This document shows positions 50,075 to 61,745 of a DNA stretch of 64,000 bases, one piece after another (position 1 is the first letter of the stretch; every line of letters starts with the position of its first letter). The stretch is from Lingula anatina (Eukaryota > Brachiopoda > Lingulata > Lingulida > Lingulidae): the NCBI RefSeq assembly GCF_001039355.2, contig NW_019775862.1, positions 124,422 through 188,421 on the forward strand, in the 5' to 3' direction. Made by a program: the position numbers and the translations under genes. Below the pieces are notes generated by a model, which worked only from the letters and a program-made list of their open reading frames with translations, ran no database searches and was not told where the DNA came from.

Positions 50075-53000
50075 ATGCAAAATTCGGCAAGGAAGGAAAA
50101 CACGGTTGTGTTAAGTGAGCCATCTGGTATGGTTCCACACGCAACTTCGTTTGGCATGAAGAATAAGAGACAGAGAAGCAGTGGTGAAACCAGCAAACTA
50201 TTAGGTGAACATCCTTTAACATATCAGTTTAAGTTTCTTAGCAACGTTACACATCTCTATAACAATTATTATTATTTTATAATTATTATTTTTAATCACG
50301 ATACGCAGGCATCCCAGCGCTATGTTCATATGTATACAAAAACTAAAACCACACAGATTAATTTAAAACATATATCAAATTAAATTAATTAAAACTTAAA
50401 CAAACATATTCAAGTTCACCAAAATATTCTTGACATAATTTTTAATACGATTCATTTGCTTTATTGATAAAATTAGACCATTAAATTGGTGCACCAAATT
50501 CAAAACTCATGCATATGACCATGTGTTTATAGTGTCTCTTTTATCATTTCACTGAAGCTGAAATAGAAGAGTTCTAAAGGGAAAAGGGTTAAAATTCTGG
50601 TATATTGTTATAATGAACTGTCGCCCTTTAAAATTTAACAAGTCAAGAGTAAAATCTTATGAATGTTCTTCGAGACTCGGGTTACCAATTAAGATTGCGG
50701 AGAAATGGTGTGATGAGTTCTAACTTCTGAGTTTTACAAAGGAGATGAGCTACTTAATCGTGAATAGAGAGAGATTGACAGAAATAATGATGAAAAGCAA
50801 TACTCTTTGCAATAAATTTGAGTTTTTGGGTAAGATTTCTTACTTGAGAAAATCGACTATATAATGTTAATTCTGCAAAAATAAATTAATAAAATAAAAA
50901 AATAAATACAATAAAAATAAAAATGAACGCGTGAAAAAAATAAACACAAAATTGGACTTTTTGCCGAAAAATAATACCGTCACATATCATAGTACATGCA
51001 GCATTATCATCAAGCCCATCAATTATGGTCAAAGATAAAAATGAATAAAGCCCTTGTCATCATTCTTGGCATTTTCGCAAGCTGAGTCGTTTTCTAAATT
51101 GGCGCATGGGCAGTTTTAGGGCATTTTCCCCATAGATGACAAGCACGTACATATTAGGAACGTTTCGTAAAGTACAGGGGTATCATATGACAGCATGTTA
51201 CTTTTTATTTGGCACTCAAATCTATGACCCACCCCTTTTCTACAGCAGAAATAGATAACCTAGTCCCAGTAGCTACCGGTTATCTTTGTACCCCCTTTCG
51301 ACGTTTTCCTGAGAATGTGCCGAATGATCATTTTAATGATTGTACTGGTCATACAGTTTTTTTTTTTTTTTCAATTGTCTTCCAACTTACAGGACTGTAA
51401 TATATTCAAAATATTCATAAAATGCAAGCAGAGTTGGAAAATCAGCCTGATAACTTTTTCCAAAAGTTATTTATTTATTTATTTACTTATTTATTGCTTT
51501 GTTAGCATAAATTATTATATATACAATACATATAACACATTTTAAAATCGATATACCTATTGCCTTCAAACTTACAGGAGTGATCAATACTAGTAAAATA
51601 CAGGACAAGTTCGAATACCAGCCTTATCAAATTTTTTTTCATGACGTTTTGCAGGTTTTTTTCTTTGTGAAATGTTCATTTTTCAAAACATGGCATTTCA
51701 AGCAGTGACTTTGAAGTTCCATGAATCTGCTGGGAAGCCTTTGCTAGTCACCTTCTCTAAATATCCATGATAATTTTATTATATTATAAAAACTTTTATT
51801 GATTTTGTTGTTAAGAATTATGAAATAGTGCATCAAAAATGAGGAAAACACTATTTTGGACCCTACAAACAATAATACACTTAGGATAAAGTTTATCTGA
51901 AGCGTACCGTGTGTCTTTATCATTTTCTTTTCCGCTATTGCGTCATTGACAGCTTTTCTTGTGTAAAAACGAGGACACCAGATGCTGTTATAATGAATGG
52001 ACAGTCATCAAACTAAATTATCAAATTTAAAAAAATCACATTGAATCATAGTACAGGTACGAGTCAAGCAATAATTTGTGAGTAGGAGAAAATTGCACTT
52101 TGCTACAAGAAAATTTATTTTGGCCGGAAAATTCCACAACGTTTACCTTCAAAGTATTTTCCTTGAAAAGAACTATAAATGACGTTTTAAAAGATCCTGT
52201 TAGAAGTAGAGGGATTGAGTAACTTCATTTATGGCTTCATCTCAAAGTTAAAGTTAAAATCAATATCAGGCACATTCTGTTAAATGTCTCATAGAGAAAT
52301 GACAACTTAAAAGATTTTCTATTGTCCTATCGTAAAATAATGAAAGCTAAATCGTTCTTGTTGCCATCTGTTACTTTCTCTTCACTGACTCTTTCCTCTG
52401 CACTATCTGGCTCATTGACATGTAAGATTCACATCCTTTGACTGTAAAATCACAAAATTATATTGATCAATTTTCATTACAATACTATATGCAGTTTGAC
52501 CAGACACACCATATCTGGCGGCTATATGTGGGACATGCATACCCTTCTCCCTCAGAGGAACAATTCCTTTTCTTCATTTGTGAACACCAGTACCTTCACC
52601 ACGGTAGCAACTTGACAGCCAGAATGACGTTTCACCTGCGATGGCATGCTTTGTGGTGCACATGCGATACTTTTGTCACACCCTGTTTATTTTAAATTGC
52701 AGATTCATCTATGGCAGAAATTATACAAATGATTCAAGACGGACCAGAAGAAAGTGATCATATCATCAATAATCTGGTGAGAAGGTTTGATAAGTTTTCC
52801 CACAGGAAACAGCTCCCTAGTAAAAGTGCATTCACTAAGGCCCGTTGGGAAAGGTTAGATGCGATTGAAAGAATTGTTCTATTGGAAAATGTTGGGCTTA
52901 TGAAGAAGGGGAACTACGAATACATCACAGAGCACCTGACACGAATGTACGACGAAGAAGGCGTGGGTATTGTGGAAGAGGCAGGAGAAAAAATTAAAGG

Positions 53001-56000
53001 TATATAGATCAAGTTCAGTGTCAGCAAGGCACATCTCTCTCTATACAGATTTTCACATCTCTCTTTATACAGGACTTAATCAAAGGACACAACTAAATTA
53101 TTTTTCATTTTGGTAATTATGTTACTTTGCTGACATCAAAGACCTAAGATTTTTTTATTATTATTGTATGATATCACCATTTCACATCACAGTGAATTAT
53201 TACACTTTCTGCCATATATGCAGACTTTTAATATGAACAATTTTAGCTTTAAAAGTGTGTGTCGTTAAACTTTATTAGATATTTTTAAGGTGCACTGACA
53301 CAGAGGCCATGCCCAAGGCATCAAGAGTTACCTTCAAAAAGGATCCATTGTTTTTATCTGTACTTTTTATCTGTACAGTTACCGATATAATGTTTTTAAA
53401 ACCATATTTTGTTTTGTTTTAATCAGAGATCGTTGGACTCTGGCAAGCCTTTGAAATACACAGGGAACTTTATAGGGTACTCGGAAGACGTCTTAAAGAA
53501 TCGCCACCCAGTTTGTTTCCTTTTACACAAAAACGCAATGAACCAAAAGGGGGTACCTGGTGTCCACTTGAATATGTGATTCAGCTTTTGTTATACATGA
53601 GGGAAGCGGCCGTATTGAATGTCCACTGCTTTAGAAGATTGAAAAAATATCTTGAAATTGCGGGATGTTCCAGTGAGATTCAGGGACTTAAGGAAGCAAG
53701 AGAAGCCATTGTCAGTATGTATTCATGATACATCTATAAAAATGAAATCAGTTGATTTCGCGTAATATCTTTTTATGTCCTTTGTCTCGCCTTCTTCAGC
53801 TGTTTGTTTATGTGTTTATGCAATATCAAGTTGTTATGAAGATCAACCCCAAGCAGCGAAAATTTACCCACTTATTTAAGGTTATAGGCAGAGTTAATGA
53901 TCGTCATAACACTAAATTGTTTTTCTTTCGTCCATCCAATTATTTGAAAACGTATCTAGCATTTTTAATTTAAAAAAGCTTAAATCTTGTGTTATTTTGG
54001 TTTAAATATTTCTTTTATTGAGTTGTTAGTTCCTAATTACAATGTTCCATTGAGCAAAAGCATTATGTTGCCTTATAGTAGATAAAATAATGTCTGGTAT
54101 GTCCTTCACGGTTGTTTTTTTTTTTTTTTTTTTTCTTTTTTTGATCTTGCTTCACAGATACAAAAGTCAAGAAGCTTGTGGACGCTATCACCAAGTTTGC
54201 TGATGATCATGAAACAGAAGACTTTGAGCAAAATGTACTACAGTTAATCAAGAAGGTTGCCGACGTAAGATCAAAAAAGAAACCAATGAAAATTCAAGTT
54301 AAAAGCTGGTTAGAATTGGGAGCTGGTGAAAAATTAGCCATGATGGAGAACGCTGGCTTAATCAACGTTGGGAATTACGAATACTTGCAACAGTCAGTGG
54401 AACTTGCAGACCTTGTTTCTGTTATTCAAGATGCGTCCAATAAAATCCATAAAAGCAAAGGTGATAGTCATGTTTTTTGGTTTTTTTCTGCTATAGCAGA
54501 GCAATAATATGTAATTGCATCTTTCCCATAATCATATATTTAACTGCACTTCTGTAACATCAGTTATCTCAGTAACAATGAAAGAAAAACCATCACTTAG
54601 TTGACGTGTGCACATATATTTTGTTTATTTTGTGTTTTTTCATGATCAGTCTGGGATGAGGTGACTTTGTCCAAGCACAGACGGTTTATGCAAGATTTAA
54701 GTGAAACTGATCTTCACATCAAAGCAGATGTTGATGAAGTTGAGCCGTTAGCCTACACTATTCAGTTGCTGTTTTACCTAGGGCGTGCCGCTCTGAAGGA
54801 TGTGCAAATGGAACGCTTGTTGTACTACGTGGAGGCTTCACAGAACAGCGAGCTGAAGAAAGATATACTCGGTGATAACCAAGTTTTGTATATTTTAACT
54901 TATCAAGTCATTAACCTGCAAGTGTAGACTTGATCAGATTTCAAAAGGGCACGTAATATGATTTCCTCAAAATAAATTAAATTTGTGATGGCTGACAATT
55001 AGTTTCCTTGTTTTGACGCATATACCCATCACTTAAACATTGTTTTCTGTTCACATTAACTTAACAGCATTAACTTGTCGTGCCCACCGTTAACACGTCA
55101 ACTCGTGTGTTGTGGTAACACTCATTTTACAAAAAAAAGTGTTTGGATTAGTATTTGAACACTTACATTTCAGATTTGCAAGCACTTTTGGAAGGTGGTG
55201 CTATATTTGGCAATATGGTATGTAGGCTAAATTAATTTGTGCTTTTCTGATATCCCTCGCATTTCACTTTCAGGACTTATGCTATTTTCATTACGGCTGT
55301 TTCACAACCAGGGTGAACAATTAAATGTGGTTAATGTTACAAGTGTCTGATAAATTAGAAATTTATGATTAGAGACTGCTGATACAATGATATCAAAGAC
55401 ACTGTTCATAGGAGCAAAAAAAAAAAAAAAAAAATTATAATAATCGGACTACAGTTTACAAAAATATAGCCAATTATGTGTTCAAAAAGTATCTATATTT
55501 AGCTGTTACGATGGGTCATTTGCGATTAAAGAAATTTTAACAAAAAACCAAGCGTTTAGGAAAAAAAACTAGACTATTTTTGAATGCAGGAATGGGGTCG
55601 TTGACCATCGGTAAGTACGGGAAAATTGCCGTTTACTCCAGGAAAATCCAATTTTTGGCCAAAGCGAAGAGTTATTATGACCTTAAGGTCATAAATATGA
55701 TGCACTAGCTCTTTGGTTCATCCGTGGCTATGGCACGCTCTATTACCCCAATCACCCGTGTAACAGCGCCCTTCCCTGCCCTACGTGCGAGTCGCAGCTT
55801 CTCGATTTCTTGATCTTTGCTCTCACTCATATTGCAGTTTCTTACACGGAGATGGTGTCATCGTAGGGTTATTCAGTTGTCCAATGTCTAGATTTCTCTT
55901 TTCACTGTTGTGGATCCCACGCCAAACGAACACGAACAACGGGAAGATGTCCACACCTTTATTCACGCATATACACTGATATGGTGAAACTAAAAATAAC

Positions 56001-59000
56001 AAAATAATGAAAGATATACACCAAACTGATTATATAAAAATACACAAATATAATATAAACTGAATACAAATATAAAAAGAAATAATGAATTAATTATAAG
56101 AAACGGGAAATGTTGTGCATACTATAAATTTGGCTAGACAAAACGACTTAGGCTTTTACATATACATTGTGCAAATGGTTAACAATACGTACAGAGAAAT
56201 GTGGTTTTTCCCGCCAGATGGTGATCCACAGATTTTGCCGAAGTGTCTACGCTAAATCTTGAGACTTGGCGACCTGAGCCTTCTGCTCGTCAATTACAAA
56301 CGTGGCCGCGCCCAGAACTACTGCTGGCCGTATATATACTGAGCAAATCATTTGCATAACAAAACAAAGATGACTAGTAATACGACCGTTATCGCAACTT
56401 GTTGCCGTAAGCGACAACACCAATATATTGCCAAATATAGTCAATTGCAAAATAATAAATTGTATATGGATTAATATTCTATGGATTAATATGTATATGA
56501 TATATTTTGAGGGGGTACGGACAACACATGCAGAATTAACAGAGGTATATTTATAATACTCTCAGGTGGATGGAGTATCAAGCGCGGATGACAATGAACA
56601 AAGGCCAAATATGACAAGAAAAGGGAAACCTACTGTCAGCAAAAATAATTTGAAAAAAAAAAAAGTCAAAGAGCTAATAGTCATGCTGAAGCACGTAAGG
56701 AAGATGTTGAATGCACGTAACATAGCAGAGAAGCAAAAAAATGAAGAATCACCCAAGGCTGGCCCAGCAAGAAAGACTAAAGATGAGAGAAGAAATTAGG
56801 GCATACTGACAGAGAGTCAAGGAGAAGCAGAAACCCAACAATCCTGAAAAACAGCAGAGCAAGAAGTGCAAATTAACGAGAGATGAAAAAGAAAAAAAAG
56901 ACTCGAAAAACAAGAATCAAGACTGAAACAAAATTAATCAATAAATAAATAAATCAATAAATAAAAAAGACCAAGCAACAGAAAGAAAAAGTTTAAATTA
57001 AAGTCTGGTGAATGAAAGTTAAACTGAATGACACACAACCAAGCACCAGCGTCCATTGAAAAACGTGCGGTGGTGTTTCTCCGAAAATATTTTGATTAAT
57101 ACATGTACTTGTATCCTTTTGGTTAAAGACAGTCTCAGTGGGTTAGATTAATGTATAGAAGCAGGTTCTATGTAAAACTTTGATCAGATTTGTATTTTGT
57201 GAGATTGTTTATTATTATATTAATAAGTCTGAGTCACAAAAGTCCTGTTAAGACAACTAGAATAAAGAATTAGAAAACGTTGTTATATCTTTATTTTGAT
57301 TTTTTAGAATGTTGGCAAAAGTTACTGGTAAAGAATATGATATTTCAGTTACAAAAGTATCAGTTACTTGAATGTGTAGTGTCCGTACCCCCAAATCATA
57401 GCCTAAGAGGCGTTCTGTTAATTTGAACGTAACACAAAAAATAATTAATATTGTGTTCGAAAAATGTTGGATGTCATAGTTAACATGTTATTCTTTTTAT
57501 CTGTTACAAAATAAAACAAATGCATCAGAGTTTCTTTTTCTCTCAATGTGACCCCTATTTTGTACCCCTGATTGTGAAACAGCCATTTAGGATTTGTTTT
57601 TATAATGAACCTATACTTAGAACATGCACAGTGGATAAAGCATTGATGAAAATTAAAAGAACGTGTATCCTAGCCGCAATTTTCGGGAAAGTTTAAATTG
57701 TATAATACTATATATTACATATTAAATTTTTATAATTTCTATCACATTAATATACCTACATACGTGACTGTATTAGAAAAGACAGAATGAAAGTCGTACT
57801 ATCACATTCTATCAAATTAATACACCTACATACCTTACTGTTTTAGGAAAGACAGAATGAAGGTCGTACTGCCGAGATCACCATGAAGAACAAAACAAAA
57901 AGCATCCCTAAGGAAGTGAAATTGGCCCTAAACAAGTAAGTTTTATCTTCCATAATTCAGTTGTCTATACCACTTCATGTGTCCTGTACGTTTTATTTTA
58001 AATAGCCTATTAAACTGCTGTCGATATTAAAACGCGGACATTTCCATAATTTTAATGACGAAATGGCATATAAAGATGTCTACATTATATTGTAAAATGC
58101 ATGTATGATGGACTAGATGCTGGCTTCTGTGTCTTTTTGCTTCAGGTGTCCAGGCGTAAGTAGCTATTGGTATGACAGCACCGAAGACATCGTATATGTG
58201 AGTGTTCTCCATGACATGAAGAATCAAGTGGAAGAAAAAATACAAAAATTCAAATCGGACAGTCTAAAATTCGATATAGATGAGCTACCTCATGACCAGG
58301 ACGGTTTTATCACGCTTCAAAGCACTGGCTGTGCCAAGGTGTGTGCCCCAAAGGCGGGTACCATGGGAGGATTTGTAAGTCGTGGAAAGGATTATTTTGG
58401 CATCACGTGCTCCCATTCGCTTCACGATATACCCCCAGCTAAACCAGACATGGAGAATATGGGTGCATGGTCTGTGGGATCTCGTACGGAAAAGTTAGTT
58501 CTTACTGCACTTGGGACAGTGGTTACAAGTAAGTGCGAAACTTCGGAAGTACCTGATGATAATCCGCGCTTAATTGATATTGCCAGTGTTAAGATAAACA
58601 ATGAAGCTCTAATCCAACAGTTGATTCCATGCCGTGTAGGTAATATGGTTGATCAGCCGTCTGATGTCAAGGTACAGAAGACGGGAGCCAAGACGCAAAC
58701 GACATTTGGCAGACTGCATAATAAAAGCTTTACTGCCTTATGGAAGCCGTTGTGTAGACAGGAAAACGAATCAGGCGCTAAAAAGTGTCAGTATTTGTCC
58801 TTTGAGGCAGAAGCCGTAGACACTGCTTTCTCGGAGCCGGGCGACAGTGGATCCATTATAACAACAAGAGATCAAGATGACAACGAAAGAAAGGCTTTGG
58901 CAATGGTAATGGGCGGGATTAATTCTCGTGGCAAAAAGCTCACCCTGGCCCAGCCGCTTACTGTTCTGTTAAAACACACAGATGCTGTCGACAATAATAC

Positions 59001-59043
59001 TGCAGATCATGATATCGAATTTTATGTGATGAAAGGTGATTAA
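50075..59043 (+). CDS. Death-effector-like tandem-module protein with C-terminal trypsin-fold peptidase, 8 exons
   Basis: Not a named family to me. Exons (coding): 50075-50204, 52703-52999, 53427-53714, 54158-54460, 54650-54871, 55174-55217, 57847-57935, 58146-59043; GT-AG, matching phases, 2,271 nt, 756 aa. Exons 2-5 are all phase 1-1, so each is a whole shuffled module. Residues 44-142 and 239-339 are paralogous helical domains sharing LLENVGLMKKGNYEYI / MMENAGLINVGNYEYL, the helix-turn pattern of death-effector domains. Residues 143-238 and 340-413 are a second helical module sharing YVIQLLLYMREAAV / YTIQLLFYLGRAAL. Residues 510-740 look like a trypsin-fold peptidase: H548 in GITCSHSLHD, D602 in RLIDIASVKI, S692 in EPGDSGSII, so the triad is complete. 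No signal peptide or membrane segment is seen, suggesting a cytosolic enzyme. A splice acceptor (50066-50067) precedes the start, implying a 5' leader exon. Exon 6 (44 nt) and the start codon are the least certain parts. A role in apoptosis or immune signalling is inference. Confidence 0.82.
50478..50760 (+). repeat. Interspersed repeat, partner of 2140-2440
   Basis: Diverged second copy of the family described at 2140-2440, same orientation, inside intron 1 of the death-fold/peptidase gene. Confidence 0.6.
50761..52702. other. Intron 1 remainder
   Basis: AT-rich intron with A/T homopolymers (51357-51371). A roughly 80-bp block around CAACTTACAGGACTG (51376-51460) recurs in diverged form at 51562-51640. 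The minus strand at 52500-52560 reads MHVPHIAARYGVSG-like, possibly a scrap of a transposase helix-turn-helix; too short to call. Confidence 0.45.
55495..55684 (-). mobile_element. Partial MITE, relative of 5121-5490
   Basis: Reverse complement shares TAACTCTTCG, TTTTCCTGGAGT, CAATTTTCCC and TTTGGTTTTTTGTTAAAAT in the same order with 5128-5300. Inside intron 6 of the peptidase gene, abutting the LTR element fragment. Confidence 0.7.
55695..56526 (-). mobile_element. LTR retrotransposon fragment: 5' LTR, leader and start of gag
   Basis: On the minus strand a probable 621-bp LTR runs from 56526 to 55906, starting TGTTGTCCGTACC and ending GGATCCACAACA, so the ends are TG...CA with 6-bp inverted repeats. 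It has a TATATATA-type box near 56330 and AATAAA near 55963. About 75 bp further, from 55830, a frame MSESKDQEIEKLRLARR continues about 41 codons and then stops; its charged helical start resembles BEL/Pao-type gag N-termini. No pol and no second LTR are present, so it is a truncated remnant in intron 6. Confidence 0.65.
56566..56799 (+). other. Possible alternative Lys-rich last exon, or remnant of a repeated gene
   Basis: An acceptor-like TACTCTCAG (56557-56565) opens a 78-codon frame in phase 0, the phase left by exon 6, ending at TAG 56797. It is strongly basic (KKKKVKELIVMLKHVRKML). If spliced from 55217 it would give a protein with the helical modules but without the peptidase. The following 130 bp continue a Lys/Gln-rich coding-like composition in another frame, which instead suggests a decayed piece of a repetitive basic-protein gene. 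Confidence 0.3.
57739..57870 (+). repeat. 70-bp tandem duplication spanning the exon 7 splice acceptor
   Basis: 57739-57800 and 57809-57870 are near copies: CTATCACATTAATATACCTA against CTATCAAATTAATACACCTA, then GACAGAATGAAAGTCGTACT against GACAGAATGAAGGTCGTACT. Both carry a TTAG acceptor (57776 and 57846). Using the first would reach a TGA within 30 codons, so 57847 is taken as the exon start. Confidence 0.8.
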
Positions 59044-59600
59044 CAAATGCATGTGCTCGCTCTGTAGCTGCATAGTTGAAATAGACACACATAGAAAATG
59101 AATAGAAAACAAGGGCACATAATTATAACTGGCAGTGATATATAGACTTAAAGGAGCATACAACGTTGGTTGCGCACGGAATCGAGTTTTGTTTAATTTT
59201 GATGGACTCTTACTTGTGCTTCACAACATAACCAATACTAATTTTAATTATGTGCTACAGGTGACATGGACATTAAGATTAAGTTACTAGCATAGGCCTT
59301 TCCTGACTAAAAAATTAAAATTAAAAATATACGCAAAATAGAAATACACACACTCATAAAAAAAAAAGAAAAAGAAAAGAAAAAAGAAAAATGAACCCAC
59401 CTGTACTTACGAATCATTTCTGTTACTTTGAGAATAGTAAGTTATACGTTTTTCATTTCATGGTGTTTACGGCAAAAAAAAAAAGTGCACTGCGACGACG
59501 AACACACAGCCTTGATGGCTTTATGTACAAAAAATCGTGCATGTACATTGAAGATATATAATGATTTACAATCTTGACATTCAAAGGGAAAAAAATATTG

Positions 59601-59779
59601 CAGGTCCTTAGCCGGGGGGGGGGGGGGGGGGGGTCAGGGGGTTCGAAAGAACCGCCCCTTTTGGTGGGAAAAGGTCCACTCTGTGTAAAATTTGATCTAG
59701 GTTCATGAAGTTTTTATGGAAAAATATCCACTTTTTCAGAAAAAGAACCCCACTTTTGAAATTGCTGGCTACGGGCCTG
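59601..59779 (+). mobile_element. MITE of the CAGGCCCGTAGCCAG family (copy 4)
   Basis: Starts CAGGTCCTTAGCC, contains a long G-run, GTTCGAAAGAACC, AAAATTTGATCTAGG, TTTTTCAGAAAAAGAACC and ends GCTGGCTACGGGCCTG, closely matching copy 2. Confidence 0.8.
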
Positions 59780-59784
59780 TAATG

Positions 59785-60178
59785 CATTTATTGGTTTCCA
59801 TTCATGGACATTCTGCAAATGAAAAGGAAACGTAGAACAATAGGGACCGCACATACATGTGTACACGTGTGCTACCACCGCAAAAGGTTATGACGTTTTA
59901 ACAGAGTGTAGTGAACGAGAGGTAGTTGTTATTGTTTGGATGTGATTTGCATATATATTCGGACAAGTTAATTTAAAATGTACATTTTATTGGTTTCCGT
60001 TCATGGACATACTGGGAATGACAAGGAAACACAGAACACTGGGGACCGCAATTACATGAACTAGCACCGCAAAAGGTTACTGCGTTTTAAGGACAGTTTG
60101 TATTGAACCATTCATAGATGTTATAGTTTAAATGTGATTTACATATAGGCACTATATTCGGACATGTTAATTTAAGCC
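59785..60178 (+). repeat. Two-copy tandem repeat, about 195-bp unit
   Basis: Two diverged units share TTTATTGGTTTCC, TTCATGGACAT, AAGGAAAC, GGGGACCGCA, GCACCGCAAAAGGTTA and ATATTCGGACA...TTAATTTAA. A third TTCGGACAAGTTGATTTAA occurs at 60489-60507, just after the inserted element. Confidence 0.8.
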
Positions 60179-60465
60179 TCGGTCACAACCGGCCATATGG
60201 GCTCTTACGGGCTGTTTGCGTCCAAATTTTGCGCAGAATCTCACGTCCCACGCAAGTCCTTCTTACGAAATTTCGAGTTCGCAGACAGCCCGTAAGCACG
60301 TACGAAGGATGTTGGACATGTCCAAAAGATTCTACGAATAGCCTCCGAACAGCGTGGCCGCAAGCTTAACTTGCTCCCCTCGCACGGAGTTAGCAAGAGA
60401 GACACGCGTTGTGCAAGACGCACGTCGCAATCAATGAAGGAACAAGTGCCTTTTGCGTGTGGTGT
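60176..60465 (-). mobile_element. Short interspersed element ending GTGACCGAGGC, copy 2
   Basis: Reverse complement of the element at 46225-46554 over most of its length. It starts on the plus strand with GCCTCGGTCAC and ends in an (AT)n run near 60470. Confidence 0.75.
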
Positions 60466-60704
60466 AATATATATATATATATATAAGTCATTCGGACAAG
60501 TTGATTTAATTAAGTTTTAATTTATACAGATGTATATAAGCATGACAGGTTACATGTAGTTATAGGAGCTAATTGAAAAAAAAAAACAAACTTTAGATTA
60601 AGCCTAAAACAGGCGACAGAGCCACAGAGGGGGAGATGTATAGACAGAAAAATACATAGACAGCGAGATGGACAGGCAATCCGTGTGATCTGTACAGACT
60701 GTGG

Positions 60705-60810
60705 CTGTATTCAGAATAGGGACCATTCCAGAGCCTATCGTACTGACTGTAGATCGATCTATCTCCAAGAGGATTCTCGCTAAATTGCAATCAGTTTAGA
60801 TGTCTGTCAC
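60705..60810. mobile_element. Half-copy of the 20278-20518 MITE
   Basis: GGGACCATTCCAGA, CCTATCGTACT, GATCTATCTCCAA and CTCGCTAAATTGCAATCA match the right arm (inverted) of the intron-4 element in the carrier gene. Confidence 0.65.
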
Positions 60811-61635
60811 GCTCCCCCCCCCCCCCCCTGCAAAGCAACATGAACAACACCTCGGCCCACAAATTCTGAACACAGCCAATGTTTTATTGATTTTGAATGT
60901 TAGCAAAACAAAACTGTTGTTTGTTGACTATAGAAGGAATTAAATTTTAAAATTGTAAAGATCTAATTGAAATTAGTGGTTAGGCTTGGGTATTGAACTG
61001 AATAATAGGTTAACTATTTTTGTGTAGGCCTAGCTTGATTATTTTTCCTTTCACCGAATCTCTTTTAAATGCGAAGTCTTAAACTTTTTCATTCACAAAG
61101 CTTTCATTCATCAGGATTTTTGATATACAATTACTCTTAATCTCGATAATGTTTATTTTATATATCAATTGGCTAAATAAACATTTATTTTATGAAACCT
61201 ATAGCTTTAGGCCTATCTTAGAATTATTTCGCCTCCGCTGTCAGACAGTTATATATGTAGGCCTACATGTAATTCTAGTGAGTTTAATGAATTGTTCCAT
61301 GCCCTCTCGAAATTTCTCTTTTAATCAAAATGAAACTTTCCCAAAATTAATTTCATGCTGGTATGGAGGATTTTCGCAGTGTGAGTCTCAAGTCTGGGGG
61401 TGGGGGTGGGGGGGATAAGGATATTGTAAGTGAAACAAACAGAAACAAGTAAAAACTTTGTAATTAAGTGCCCTTCACCCCCTCCCAACGGATCTGCCTT
61501 TGATTTGAAGCCTTTTTAACAGCTAGAACACGATGCATTCCAACCTGAACTCACGCTCGTGGCTCCACCGCTCGTTCTCCCCATACTTTCGCCATACATT
61601 AACTCACTGCATACATCTGGCTGGGGGCATCTTGA

Positions 61636-61745
61636 TAGTCCGAATGTTCATTGGTGAGAAAAATAGTAACATCCTATCGGTTTATAATCAAGGGTTCATT
61701 GGTCCGAAGGTCCTTTAGTGAACATTCGGACCAATGAATCTTCGG
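61636..61745. repeat. Palindromic minisatellite of GTCCGAATGTTCATTGG units
   Basis: Blocks AGTCCGAATGTTCATTGGT, GGTTCATTGGTCCGAAGG, GAACATTCGGACCAATGAA and TTCGGACTA are the same unit in alternating orientations; the outer ones can pair across about 100 bp. Confidence 0.75.

Noticed and set aside
52438-52695. 85-codon plus-strand frame just before exon 2 of the peptidase gene
   Set aside because: It ends before the exon 2 acceptor and has no family resemblance; a minus-strand helix-turn-helix-like scrap there is too short to call.
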